This document shows, in pieces, positions 10,858-23,299 of a stretch of DNA of 64,000 nt. Origin of the DNA: Floccularia luteovirens (Eukaryota > Basidiomycota > Agaricomycetes > Agaricales > Squamanitaceae); the NCBI GenBank assembly GCA_009739215.1, contig VSJF01000004.1:186001-250000 (forward strand), in the 5' to 3' direction. Positions within the stretch are counted from its first letter, which is position 1; every line of letters begins with the position of its first letter. Both the position numbers and the translations under genes were made by a program. The notes under the pieces are model-generated. The model was not told the DNA's origin. It saw only the letters and a list, made by a program, of their open reading frames with translations, and did no database searches.

Positions 10858-12625
10858 ATGGTACGATCATTCACGTTTGGCTCCAACTTAGATAACCTCT
10901 GACCAACGACTTAGGCGGTATGTAATTACTATCTTCGTGGACAGTGCAAGTTCGGCGATAGTTGTAGGAATGAGCATCCCGCAAATTCTCGGGACGGTGG
11001 TTTTAGAGGTACGTCGAATCCTTCATAAATTTCGGAGAAAGCTTTCTTACTCGAATACCCAGCCCAGTCATGGACAAATCCAAACCAATCAGCAAATAAT
11101 AAAGTCCCTTTGCCATTCACAATTGATAGTGTGACCAACGACTTATCACCTGGCATCGATAAACCAATATGGCCGCTTTCTTCCTATGGCCCAGCAAAGT
11201 ATGAACCAATTCTAATAGGAGGGCAAGATGAATCGCCAGAAGAACTGCGCGTTAAGGCAGTAGCTGCTATCCGTGCAGGCAGTCTGAACGAATATGTATG
11301 CACCCTATATATTTATTATATACATGATGAAGCTCAAAGTCAATTAGCTGTCATATGAATCAGAGAAAATATCACTCGCTAGCCAGGTCTTCTCTGTACG
11401 TTTTTTATTCTGTGTCGTTTTATTTATTACTCTAAAAGGTATATCTTTGTAGAATGCTCTAGCAAATGTGACTCAAGCCTATGATCAGGCTGCTAAGCAG
11501 AGCCCTATTCCTGCATTGCTTGCAGGGCAGACTAGTGCTAATGCAACTACAGGTCAATCTGCTTTTGGTGCACAGCCAGCCCAAGGTTCCACGCAATCAG
11601 CTTTTAGCAACACCGCACCACCTACATTTGGAAACACTACTACCACTTCTGCATTCGGCAAACCCTCCTTTGGGCAGCCAGCTTTTGGACAATCTGCGTT
11701 TGGCCAAACTACCGCACCAGCATCTACCTCTGCCTTTGGGCAGTCCGCCACTCCGAAATCTGCCTTTGGTCAGCCCACCAGCTCCTTTGGAACTTCTGCC
11801 TTCGGGCAAACATCTCAGCCTACATCCACATCTGGGTTCGGTCAATCTTCACTTATAAAACCAGCTACCGGTGCATTCAGTGCATTCGGTAATTCGGGTA
11901 CTTCGAGTCCCTTCGGTGCCAAACCCGCTGCTGCCGGTGGTTTCTCAGCATTTGCAAACCAGCCAACCGGCTTTGGTACCACAAGTAGTAACTCTACCCC
12001 CCAGACAGGGAACTCTGTCTTTGGCCAGACTGGGTTTGCATCAGGTACTGCACCCACACAAGGCAACGTGTTTGGAACTGCTGCGCAAGGGTCAGCTCTC
12101 GGGGCGCCCGCACAACCAGCCCAACCAGCATTTGGTCAACAGTCTGCGCCCGTATCTGCCTTTGGCACACCAGCATTTGGGGCAACGACTAATGCGAACA
12201 ATGCTGTTTCCTCAGGGTCCGTTTTTGGCTCTGGGGGGAGTGGATTTTCCAACACATTTAACCAGTCTGGTGCTTTCGGAGGTCAATCTGGAACTTCAGG
12301 CTCTGCCTTCGGGGCGCCGCCACAATCCAGTGCATTTTCTACTGGTGGACAAGCTGCAACAAGTTCATTTTTCCCTGTAGCAAATAGTACTAGCTTTGCG
12401 ATGTCTGAAGTCCAGCACTCACCTATAAACCCATCCTCAAATCCCGGACCACCAGATTTTACAAGTGTGCGTTCCACATTTCGACCTGGAAAAACCCCAT
12501 ACGATCAGCAACTCCCGCCAAATTACATGGAGGTACTTCCTGCTTCTGCATTGGAGGCGTTTAAGAGCCAAAAATTCGAGTGGGGAAAAGTGCCAGATTG
12601 GATTCCGCCAATTGAGTTACGTTAG
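10858..12625 (+). CDS. NUP42: CCCH-zinc-finger FG nucleoporin (NUP42/Amo1 type)
   Basis: Nuclear-pore protein of the hCG1/Nup42/Amo1 group, linked to mRNA export. Proposed exon 1 is only the ATG (10858-10860); the intron 10861-10914 joins it to AVCNYYLRGQCKFGD, a CCCH finger with C-x7-C-x5-C-x3-H spacing. Next come SWTNPNQSANNKVPLPFTID and IWPLSSYGPAKYEP, a helical region with EELRVKAVAAIRAG, SLNEYLSYESEKISLASQ and NALANVTQAYDQAAK, then about 300 residues of FG repeats (SAFG, PAFG and GFG types) rich in Ser, Thr, Gln and Asn. The end is the ordered motif PPNYMEVLPASALEAFKSQ then FEWGKVPDWIPP. Zinc finger, helix, FG tract and C-terminal tail are in the order known for this family. The single-codon first exon is inference. 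Confidence 0.88.
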
Positions 12626-15174
12626 CTGTAATGATTCTATTCGTCATTCCGATGTGTTCCTGTTACCTCTCATTTTTATCTTACTTAGTATCATGCAGCT
12701 ATCACAATTTACGCACCGGCTTTTCATAATATTCCGTTCCAGGTGGGATTATTATTTGGAGAAATGACCAATCCATGTAAACCCTTACTGTAGTCGGGGT
12801 TTCCTCGATGCTTCTCCATCCTTGAGCCACCATAACGAGCCACTAACACTGATCATCGGTCAGGTTATAATGGGAATTTGCAGTGAGATCTTTTGCGCCG
12901 TAAGTTTTGACAGATCTAAAATTTCAAGCTTCAAGTGGGGCAGTCACCATGCAATATGTACACGTGAGTTCACGCGTTACGACGGAATCCTACCCAACAC
13001 CGCCGTCAAAGAAACGTGGTAGTCCAAACTTGCACGTCTTCGGACATATCTTTTGCCTTCTGACGAACTCTTTTAGTCAATTATTGCTCCCACTTCTAAC
13101 GTACAGATCAGGAAACTTCTGAAACGATAGTCAGGATTTTCATTTCGGAGGAAATTGATTTAATTGGGATCATTTTATCCTTTGTTTTGTGATTTGGGAA
13201 TACCCATAGATCTGGGTGGGGTAACTACAACCACTTATGATAGTTCGCCATTTGGGATTCAAAAACTGCTATCTATGCTACCAGAATTCAATTCAATCGG
13301 ATCTACAGTGAACATCTCACCTGCGATATCTGGGTAGAAGGAAACCAGTTTACGACACTCAGATGATTACACCCCGGAATTTTTCACTGTGTGTCACGCC
13401 AACCAACTGTGCGATGGTCGCACATATGTCTAGCACCCGTAATAAATATTCCCAAGCACATTTACTATTTCGAAACTGCAGATCATCGTAGTTCGCACAA
13501 GTCAGCACAATGACGCATGGTTTATTTATGCGACAAGGATGATTGAATCAACCGCATCGCGCGAAGGAGGCAGTAAAAATATGAAGTGAGCTGCAGTTGT
13601 TTTTTTTATTAGCTCCGCGGAAGTTTCCTTTCAAATGTGGCAGGAATAAATCTTCACGCGTGCAAGGAGCATTTAACGCTCAAAAAACGGTATTTATAGA
13701 GGTAAGCAGATATAAATTAGTATGCATACCTTGCCCGTATTCAATGGTGAAAACCCAGCAAAGCAAATTAATTCATGTAATCATCAAATAGTTGCTTCCA
13801 AAACACTACAATGGCAAACAATAAGTATTGCAGACGTAAGAACCCAAGTGATATCGCGACAGCTTCATCCTTGAACTATTTTCTATTGCCCGAACAGGCC
13901 GAGCTCCATGTTTGGGAGCCTTTTTATCTTTCCACAGGTCTCGAGCGCCAATCGTTCAGTGTCCGCGGGTTAACAGAAAGGGGAGAGGGCCGTTGCTTAC
14001 ATGTTACACCTTGGCAACGATTTTGTTCTTCGTGATTGAATACAAAATACTGACTGGTCAGCAGATTTCAGTAGATTGAGGAAAATCGAAGAGCCATTAA
14101 CATACAAATATGGAAGGCCAAGTCCGCGTGAAGAGTCAGCAGGCACCTTTTGCAAGGTGTCAGACTTGTTTCCATTCCTATCGCCAAGTCGTGAGTTTGA
14201 TCCTTTCATGTTATAACAAGTGCTCCCCCACGTTTGATAGGGTACACAATTCTAGTGAAAATTAGGTTTACCAAGACCTGTTTGTCCATTTGGAATACTG
14301 TCATCCTCAGCCCTCCATAAAAGGGCCGTAAATAAATGTGGAAGGGGCATTACAGATATCTGTAGCAAGAAGAACAGATAGGGCAATAGCGATGATACGG
14401 GAAAAAAATTTTAAACTCGGTCCTAGTGGCGTACCACTCTAAATGCGCGCGTTAACAGTGTGGCAGCCAGGGCAAGAGTGCTGTAAATGCCAGACGGGAT
14501 CCTAAGCATTTATGGGAATACTCTGTCACCTTTCAACTTAGTAATTGTCTTGTTGACCCTCTCCACAGGGAGGAAAGGAAAGAGCGTGTGCGAGTCATCG
14601 GAGTACAAGATCATTGAGGCTGTCATCAACAATGGATAGTCCCAAAATGTCGCATGGTTTCATCAAGCACTGAGAAAATGTATGAGAACTAGTTTACTCG
14701 GTACCATATTCATGAGGATATTCGTAAGTTACTGAAACAGGCGAGAGGTTAAGTGAGGTGTGAGTTCATTAACTATTGATTACCATGAGTTATATTTTCA
14801 GGAAATGAATTAGTCTCTCACGAGCCTCACCTGTGCATGGAATGACAGTCCAGATGGTGACCTAATGATCAAAGTTTTTGGAGATATAGCATCATGACCA
14901 AAAATAAGAGCAGCAGGTGCAAATGAAATGAAAACACTCACTTGCACAAAAAAAAGTAAATCTATGGCCGAAGATAAGAGCTCAGAAGGACTCAAAACCT
15001 TGCACCAAACGATGTATGGTATTCACATGGAGTATCATGGTTGTTGGTAACATTCAATATTCAACCCTCACAGAGACGACCATGATGATGAGTCTCGGAG
15101 TTGTGTAGCGTGGGAAACTTTGCGTGCCTAAATTCTAACAAATTTCAAGTCACAAACACAAAAAGATCAACGCT
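12626..15174. other. Gene-poor stretch of about 2.5 kb
   Basis: Apart from short chance frames under 75 codons I find no splice-consistent reading frame, no RNA gene I can fold, and no terminal repeats of a transposon. It is AT-rich with scattered stops in all frames. It could hold a long non-coding RNA or a decayed element, but nothing in the sequence shows that. Confidence 0.5.
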
Positions 15175-15844
15175 ATGTCCCAAGTCGTGGGCAACGTACG
15201 CTCGCTTCATTTTCTGCTATACAACATAAACTGACATCGGAATACAGACTGCGCTTGCATATGCCCGTGTTTGGCACCATGTCGACGCGTCGGAACGAAT
15301 TCTTGGAAAACTGGCCGAGCGTATTGCACTTGTTTTGATGGGCAAGCACAAACCAATATATGATCCCAGTGGTACTTTGTTTCTTTCTCTGTTCATAATG
15401 GTGGTTTTTGAATGGTTTTACTAGTTGATTGTGGAGACTATGTCATTGTAACAAACTCGCGGAATATCAAAGTCACCGGACGGAAAGACCAGCAGCTGTT
15501 GTACAGGAAGCATTCGATGTACCCGGGTGGACTGAAGGAGACTCCTTACCGTGATATGATGGTTAAAAAACCAGACGAGGTCCGTTCCTTCACCATTAAT
15601 ACCACATCTGCTGAAACCGCTTAGATCATCCGTCATGCTGTATCCGGCATGTTACCCAAGAACAAACTTGCGGGAACGCCGACTTGAGAGACTGAAGATA
15701 TTCCCGTCGGATAATATGGGTATATTAGGGGCTAATATTATGCGTAGCTGGGATGATGGGACGTTGCCTTCCAATTGGGACCCAACCAAGCCCACAACGG
15801 CGCAAACTCTTAAAGAGCTATATAACATGCGCGCATCACAATGA
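15175..15844 (+). CDS. MRPL23: Mitochondrial ribosomal protein uL13m
   Basis: Large-subunit mitoribosomal protein of the uL13 family. Exons read [40 protein letters not shown], then [39 protein letters not shown], and after a 45-nt intron (donor GTCCGT) [15 protein letters not shown]. All are hallmark uL13m segments. The following conserved part, [15 protein letters not shown] and on to NMRASQ, lies in another frame: one extra base, most simply a G near 15668-15670, breaks the frame in the middle of the conserved NKL-RERRL element. The gene is otherwise complete. A sequencing or assembly indel is more likely than loss of a gene needed for respiration, but a real mutation cannot be excluded. 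Confidence 0.88.
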
Positions 15845-16001
15845 TTACTATTACTTTACTCGTAGATTATACGTGGGCATATTCTATACTATAATACCAC
15901 AGAATCCCATGAGTTACGATGCAAACTAATGTGAATGTACCACCAACAAGGCCATCAGAAGGTTAATTTTAGTTGGTCCTCACCAGCACATTGTGCTCGA
16001 C

Positions 16002-17151
16002 TCAGTCGTCTTCATCATCAGTTGCAGCTTCACTGTCTTCCCCTGGATCATCCTCACCTTGTTCTTCGTCGTCATTGTCATCGACACCTTGTTCCTCAGC
16101 TTCATCGTCATCCTCGCTACTCCCTTTGCTATCCTCAATATCACCCCCTACCCCTTCCGATTCCATCACCAAACTTTCGTCAGTTTCTTCTGAAATACCG
16201 TTCTCCCATCCCTCTGGGATGCAGGGTGAAAGAAGAGAAGCGACCTGCTCCTGTATATACACTCCTAAGAACATAAGCCAGAATTTGGATATATACCCGA
16301 TAATAAATAGAGTTGGGACTTACCTAGCGCCATAAGTGCAGAACCATCGAATACTTTATACATGTCTCGCTGAAGTTTTTGTTTTCTCCTTTTCCTGGAA
16401 TTACGAGATAGCTCTGGTTCGCTATCTGTTCCATGGTGTTCTTCACTCTGTCTTCCGGATTCACTGTCATCTTGGCATTCTTCCACTGCTTGCGAGGATT
16501 TTTTTTTGCTGGGCACGAAACCACTGAGCCTCCGCTTTCCACTGAGCTTCATCAACTGTTTAGCCTTTCTTTCAGCACGATAGGCCTTGGATGCATTTAA
16601 TAGTTGTCCACGTTCAAAATAGTACACTGCCGCTAATTGATGTAGACTTTTCAACAGGTCCTGGTAGATAATACCAATTAAGATAAGAGCAGGCTCATAA
16701 GTATGAATAAAAACAGAATTACCGACGAAGGAATTGGTAACGATGTCTGCCTAGTTTCATCCTGCTCATACTCACTAGCTTGTGATGAACAGCCTGGCTG
16801 ACGAGACTTCTGAGTTGGGTTTTCAAGAAAGCTATAATCATGTGCAAATTTTCGTCGTTTGGCAGTACGCTTATCTATACGCCGAGTCTGAGTCGTTCCT
16901 TCCACCTCGTCGAACGCCTCCCATTCATCTATACTTCCAGGTTCGTTTTCAACAGCATCCACCGTCCTCCTAGATTTGAGAATGGGCTCAATCACGCCTC
17001 CTGCATCTTTAGCAAACCAGTTATCGCGACTGTTACGAACGGTGACCCTAGCCTTCCGTAAACTGCGGTTCTTTGCTGACCGTTCGACTCGCCTGCCATC
17101 GGGATGAAGCCGGAGATCTCCTAGGTCATGAACTGTGCTGTATCGGCCCAT
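16002..17151 (-). CDS. Unassigned basic/acidic nuclear-looking protein
   Basis: Not recognised with confidence. Three exons. Exon 1 begins MGRYSTVHDLGDLRLHPDGR and is rich in Arg/Lys (RIDKRTAKRRKFAHDY, nuclear-signal-like). Exon 2 begins DLLKSLHQLAAVYYFERGQ, a helical region with YRAERKAKQL, then DMYKVFDGSALMALG. Exon 3 continues VYIQEQVASLLSP and ends in a 70-residue tail of almost only Asp, Glu and Ser. The helix FDGSALMALG...QEQVASLL looks histone-fold-like and recalls Rrn9-type RNA polymerase I factors, but I hold that only as a possibility. All splice junctions keep frame (SLPIPSS to DLLKS; MALG to VYIQE), so it is a real gene. It is convergent with MRPL23, 157 bp apart. Confidence 0.75.
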
Positions 17152-18967
17152 TGCGAGTTATGTTCTAATAGTTTTCTCGGAATATAATACCACTCTTGCT
17201 TGAAATCACACAATGCGCAAACGTGGGAGTTGACTACTATAAAAGGAAATATCAGGAATTCCATCCGGTTCCGTTTCATTTATTAAACGTTCCTGCTTCG
17301 ATGTGGCAGCGGGTTCGTAATTGTAGCCTTAAAGTTTTCAGAATGTTCGACAGGAGCTACTCCTTGAAATGTTCGGCAGAAGGTATTCTTTGTTGTTATC
17401 CCGTGATTTCTCATGGCTTGAACGCGCATTCCGCCAGAATACTTTTTCCAATTTAATACTCGAAGGGACGGCGGTCACTGGCGGGTGGGAGCTGGTGGGA
17501 GTGATTAAGAATATCAACCCTCCCGAAATGCGACCCCACTACCAGTTATAGACGAAATACACCACAAGGTAGAGTTTAAGCCCGGTGGGTAAATAAAGTA
17601 CATTTTTTATCAACTAATGTAAAACGTTGGTGAAATCCTGGGCTATCCTGGGTTTCTTTCTAGTTTACACCCAGGAACAATTTAATGACTCGACGTAAAT
17701 ATATGAAATTGGTACGTTCTTTCATCAATCTCGCCACTTGAATACGTACATATTTTAAATGTATTAACGCATATATATCCATGCCACTACTGAAAGATCT
17801 AAGGGGTGATCTATTCTAAACAGTTATAGACAAAAACATAGGTGTATTCGATAAGAGGTCTAAATTCGCAACCTATGATGCATATGATGGTCCAAAATGT
17901 ATTCGGATCATCGTTTTATTTCCAGTAGTTCCCAGCCCCTAACGGGTGTCCATGGTGATGCGTAACTTTGTAACCTTGTGCTGTCTATAGAAGCTTTCAT
18001 ATAAATTTTTTTTCCCAGAACATTCAAGCTGTAGTCACCAGGTTCGATAATCACAGATTCTACATTCTGCCGACATGGGATATGTCATGGTCTTTTGACA
18101 CCAACACCGCAGGGTCACCGCAACATAAGTAATATACAGTAATTATTATCTGATTAGACTACGAGCATCATAAGTTAGTAACTGGAGGCATCCGATTGAG
18201 TAGAAGTGGACCCACTTATGCAATTTATCTTTCCCCAGTAGGGCTCGTCACGAGTTGCTTCAGATACTCGGCTTTAGATTTTCGCGTTCTGGTACCATAC
18301 CGTGTATCCTCATGTCCGATATGACCGACGAAGTTTTCCAACATAGCTACAAGCATCTGATATGCTCAAGAGGACCCCCCATCATTCAATATTGTATAAT
18401 CTAGTGTTGTATCTGTCCATGCATAGGAGCGGGTGGTTATTTATTTTGAAATTGGTTGACTTGATTATCTTCACGAATTTTTGTTGGCGGGGGTTTCAAA
18501 AAAAAATACAAAAGATTGCCATTATTCTAACAGAATAAATCGAAAACGGGTCGGCGCTTAGCGCGTATATCCCTCAAGACTTTATGAATGATCCTAGCCA
18601 AGTTGGCAAGCACAATTTTGATGATAATATCTGGAGTATCAAACCTGAGTGCATTTGCGTTTCATGGAGATGTTTTATCCATATGTATGTTGGGTTGGAT
18701 GCTGGTTAAACCGCTTTAGGACATGACCTTTTCTTGTTGACACTTTTAGCCCGTTGCTTAGCTTCTGGTTACGGTCCTGTGTCTGCAGTATCTATGCATC
18801 TTTTTATAATGTCAAGAGTCTTTAGCAAAAATAGACGAGACGATCGATTACTGTGATACCACGTGATATGCAGTGATTAGACAATGATTAGATGTGATTA
18901 GCAACTACACATTCACAGCTCTGCCAACCACCGCCTCGACACTCGGAAGCTTTGGAGAAAAGTTGCA
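17152..18967. other. Gene-poor stretch of about 1.8 kb
   Basis: No supported gene. The frames on both strands are short and show no conserved motif or splice continuation. It separates two divergently pointed genes, so both promoters lie here. A possible Pol II start region for the TPR gene lies within the last few hundred bases, but I found no specific element. Confidence 0.45.
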
Positions 18968-21712
18968 ATGGCAGAGAACATCCAACCGTTAGAAAAAGCA
19001 TTGTTGCTTGGAATATGGGACTCACAGCAAAATCACAATGATCTACAACCCGCCGCTGACCTTGTAAAATTTGTTGTAGACGGCAACTTCCGAGCCGCGC
19101 TGCTTTCTTCTCCTGCACAGACTCTATTTTCAAACGCACAGGCTACCGATTTTACGCAGTCTTTCAGCGAAATCCTCAAATTCTCCCTTGCGGTCGGTGA
19201 GAATGAATTACAACAGGAGTTATTACATTTGACTCTGGCGGTGGCATGTCTCCATGCCTTTGTGCAAGCAAATTGGACTGGCCCAGATCTTGATGTGGAA
19301 CCCCTCGAAATCTTTACCATAAAAAAAGGAGAAAGCATTTCCGTTTCACAAGGACTCTTAGATAGCAAGGCAATTTCTGAACTTGCATATGGTGGTGAAC
19401 CTGCTTATCATCTTGCAAAAGTCCCTGCATTCCTAAGAATTTCGCAAGTCCTGTTGACCCTTCCATATAAACATCTCTGGTCTGCCTCATGGTGGCGCCT
19501 CCGTGGCGCACTCGTGCACCAGAAGGTGCTTGACGAGCCTGTAGGTGCATATCAGGATATCTTGGCTTCAACAGGTTCCTTATCATCACAACTCGGTGGA
19601 GATCCGCATCTCGTAGGAAGACTTTATCTAGAGACCGGTTTGTTGGAGCACCACTTCTCTCGGGACAAATCTGCCGCCGAATACTTTGTAAAAGCGGCCA
19701 GGGAGACGGGCTTACGATATGAGCTCACAGGAGCTCTCGGCAAAAGGACAAAATTCCAAGAAAATGAGCTTAGCCAGCTCGTCCTTCTTGCAGAAAGTCA
19801 TTTAGACGACAATACAGACGATCCCAAAAATGGGAGCGGGAATTATGTCCAGTCTGAGCCTATACCAGTGACACTTGCCCTTAATGATGAAATTCTACTC
19901 GAGCAAACTCAATTCACTACATCCCACCCGACATCCCCAAATTCCCCCCTAAGCCACATAAACCCATCTGCTCAACCGCCGCTTCATCCACTCGATCAGT
20001 GCATCCTACTTTCGCTTTGTTTAAATGTCCGAAATACATCACCTTCTCATGGACTCACCAATGAACAGATGGCTCCTTATATTTCCCGCGTAATTACGCA
20101 TCCGAGGAACTGGTCAGTACATACAATGGCCCTGCTTTTGCGTTCGCGGCTAGAATCATCACGTACCCGCACAGTCGAGCGTTCGACACTCCAGCTTCAG
20201 GCTCTCATTGATCAGATGCCCACCGCTGACTCCACTTTATCAGAAAGGCTATTATATTTTCACTCCATACCGCTCCCAAGTAAATGGGAGATGGAGAAAG
20301 AATTGGCAACGCGATACTTGAGTATAGGCGTCGTTAAGTCCGCTTTGGAGATATTCGAGCGATTGGAAATGTGGGAGGATGCAGTCAAGTGTTGGGGAGC
20401 ATTGGAGCGCCCGGAAAAGGGTATCGCTATTGTGCGAGACTTACTGGAAGGGCAGAAGACAGAGGCAGAGGCAATCCAATCTCATGGAAAGACCGTGTCC
20501 GCAGACAGGAGAGCAGTTCAGGATTCTTTCCGGGAGGCAAAATTATGGTGTTTGTTAGGTGACTTGGAACCTGAACATGCAGAAGATCATTATCAACATG
20601 CCTGGACCGTGTCGAATGAAACATCTGGACGTGCTATGCGTTCCCTAGGTGGATATTACTTTGCGCGTGCGAAATACCCTGAGGCTATCGCATGCCTTAA
20701 CCGCGCTGTTACGATCAATCCCTTGCTGTCGAGGTCTTGGTTTATCCTGGGTTGCGCGTGTATGCGAGAAGAGAATTGGCAAGAAGCGAAAAATGCATTC
20801 AGCAGATGTGTTGCTATCGATGAAGAAGACGGTGAGAGTTGGAATAACCTTGCGAGCATGTATCTTCGCATGGGAACGAAACGAACAGAAGCTGTCAAAG
20901 GGGATAATAGCCATGATGGCACCCGGGTGTGTTTCCAGTCAATCTGATCGATGAGAAGTAATTAATTAAACGATTCCTAGGGCAATGAAATTTCCATGGA
21001 TTATAGCAGCGACGTTGCGGATGCAATTCCTTTCACAAACAAGCTACTGGCTTTTCGGGCGCTCAAACAGGGACTGCGATATAGCTATAACAATTGGCGT
21101 ATGTGGTATAATTACATGATTGTCGCTATGGACGTCGGGGAATTATTCGAAGCATCAAGAGCACTACGCCGGGTAGTCGATGAGACGGGTGATAAAGCTG
21201 GTGCGAGCGCTGTAGATGAAGACGTGCTCGAGCGCTTAGTCAATGCTGTAACGCGAGCGTCCATAGACGAAGAAAAAATGGGTGATGAACCTGGCGGGAC
21301 CACCCTTCCAGATGATGGCCACGCATTGACCAAAGTCGTTTCCGGACTTTTTGAAGAGACCATTCTTCCACGGATGTCGACGTATAGAATTTTCCGTGCC
21401 TATGGACGATTGTTAACTTGGCAATCAAGGTGGGAAGACGCTATCAAAGCGCATCTCGATGCCTATCGATGTAGCGCTGCCGGGACGATGCAAAAGGGTG
21501 AGACCGATGTAACGAGATGGCGCGAGGCCGTAAACGAAGTAGGCGAAATTGTGGATATTCTGAGGAACTTCGGGCCGCGCGTGGAAGGATACAAGTGGAG
21601 ATTGCAAGGGCAGAGCATCGTGCGGACCTTTATCGGACGAACGAGAGATTTCGAAGACGAGCCGGAGTGGGAGCGTCTGATTGAGCTTCAGGATGATTTG
21701 AGGAAAGAGTGA
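18968..21712 (+). CDS. TPR protein TTC27/Emw1 family
   Basis: Helical-repeat protein of the TTC27 (human) / Emw1 (yeast) family, which in yeast is needed for cell-wall integrity. Two exons, 18968-20926 and 20981-21712, giving 896 residues, the usual family size. Seen: an N-terminal helical region with LTLAVACLHAFVQANWTGP, SELAYGGEPAYHLAKVPAFL and WWRLRGALVHQKVLD; then TPR repeats (RAMRSLGGYYFARAKYPEAI, SRSWFILGCACMREENWQEA, ESWNNLASMYLRMG); after the intron NKLLAFRALKQGLRYSYNNW and MIVAMDVGELFEASRALRRV; then a C-terminal WQSRWEDAIKAHLDAYR repeat. The intron removes in-frame stops, and GTR to GNEISMD restores the frame. Identification is strong, exact role in this fungus inferred. Confidence 0.9.
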
Positions 21713-22012
21713 TACCATCGATTGGGAATTGTTCTTTAGTATCGCGGCCTTAATTCCGGATTCATCGATTTCGATTTGATTCTTCTTGGAAAGTAGTTGC
21801 ATCATTAGTTGATTTTTTTTTTCGGACAAGGGGTATGTTATCAAAAGTAGCAACAGGCGAAACATTTTTACACGGGGGTATGAAATAGTAGATGCTATAC
21901 ATGATGGATATGATGAAGGGGCGATATGTGGTATCAGGGCGCCTCAAATATGATTATCGGAGTAGATGAGTAAGCGGAGGAAATATGGTATGTCGAGATC
22001 TGAAATTTGCTG
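21713..22012. other. Convergent 3' regions
   Basis: The 300 bp between the TTC27-like stop and the DUF6593 stop. It contains a T-tract at 21812-21821 but no coding signal. Confidence 0.4.
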
Positions 22013-22747
22013 CTACCACCCTAGAGTCTCTGCCATTCGATGCAGAACTAGGGTGGTCATGATTTCTGTAACAATGCTCATCGCGTGCGCCTTGATTGTT
22101 ACGAAGGCTACATATTCTTCAGACGGATGGCTGATCTCCCAAAAGGCCAACAAGGTGCGACCATCGTAGCACTTGAACATCCTTTCAGAACGAGAGATAA
22201 TTAAAAAAAATAATGGGCGGACCAACCTCCAATCTACGAGGCGCTATCTTCCACTTCAGTTCCTTACCGCTCTGTGATATAAAATAAAGAGTACTAGCAA
22301 AGGGGTTCATACACTAGTGCTGATCATGCAGGGTACACGATAACGTACTTGCTGCCCTCTCGTTTTTGTCTCCGATAGTGTTGCATGAGTATGGATTGTC
22401 TGTTGTTACCATAAGCTAGATAACCGCCGGATAATTCTGGTCCAAAGTAGAAGAATGAATTATCTGGGCCCAAAATTGTCGGATGTAGGTTCGCCCATGC
22501 ACTTTCACGCGTCACTCTAATGACGATAGTTGGTTCGCGGTTGACCTGATAAATCTTTTAGTCAGAGAATCACAGCCAGGTGAGCCCAACTGCACCTCCG
22601 AACTGATTTAAAAATTGTTAGCTATTGCTGCGGCGTTCACAGAGAGAAATCAGTAACATACATAGTAAAAGCGACACGGCCAGAAGCATCCACAAATTTA
22701 TTCGCGAAAGCATCGTCACCGAACTGATATAGTGTCTGATCTGCCAT
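22013..22747 (-). CDS. DUF6593-domain protein
   Basis: Small intracellular protein of the DUF6593 family, which is abundant in Agaricomycetes and has no known function. Exons on the minus strand read MADQTLYQFGDDAFANKFVD then SGRVAFTM; VNREPTIVIRVTRESAWANL with FYFGPELSGGYLAYGNN; SGKELKWKIAPRRLE; and CYDGRTLLAFWEISHPSEEY ending MTTLVLHRMAETLGW. The order of N-terminal beta strands, a central polar loop, a KWK..P..LE segment and a CYDGRTLLAxWE strand fits the family. Introns between exons are short with GT..AG ends. It sits alone, convergent with the TPR gene. Confidence 0.75.
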
Positions 22748-23299
22748 TTTGTTGGGTGGAGAGGATGGAAGAGTTTGTGCGAGCTGTAGATCATGGTGTG
22801 TCTGTCTGCACTCCTTTTCTCTTGACCAGGAAATCCCGGAACGGAATAGTCACATAGCCACAGCAGTTGCCACGTGTCAGCGAATGAGAGCATGGCCATC
22901 GCGTGGTTACCGCACGTGGCCGAGCTTCCGGTAATCTTGATTCAGAATCTGCCAACTTTTTGGGTTCGAACCTGAATCCGACGAAAAATTTAGCGACACC
23001 CCATGGGTTCCTTCCTGAGTATTTGAACTTTAGATCCTGACGAAAGATGGCCGAAACCTGACATGTGGTGATGAGAGAAAACAAAGATGATGATTGATGC
23101 AATGATATCTATTGCGATGATACGTAAACTCTGAAATACCCAATATCAGGTCCAGGTAACTTCTTTTGTTACTATTTACTGTACATATGTACGAGTTTCA
23201 GCCGGAGGTATCGTGCGCATTTCCGTATAAGACGCACAATTAATACATCCGAAAACAATAGCGATGTTGGCACCGTCCAAAATGAAAAAGGGTCATCTC
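22748..23299. other. Intergenic region
   Basis: No gene seen. At 22917-22977 there are an A-box-like TGGCCGAGC and a B-box-like GGTTCGAACCT at tRNA-like spacing, but no acceptor or T-arm pairing (see rejected list). Confidence 0.4.

Noticed and set aside
13811..14209. Short frames on both strands in the empty interval
   Set aside because: No splice continuation, no motif and no recognised homologue.
22917..22977. tRNA-like A box (TGGCCGAGC) and B box (GGTTCGAACCT)
   Set aside because: No acceptor-stem pairing, poor T-arm and no plausible anticodon loop. The palindromic GGTTCGAACC occurs by chance on both strands.
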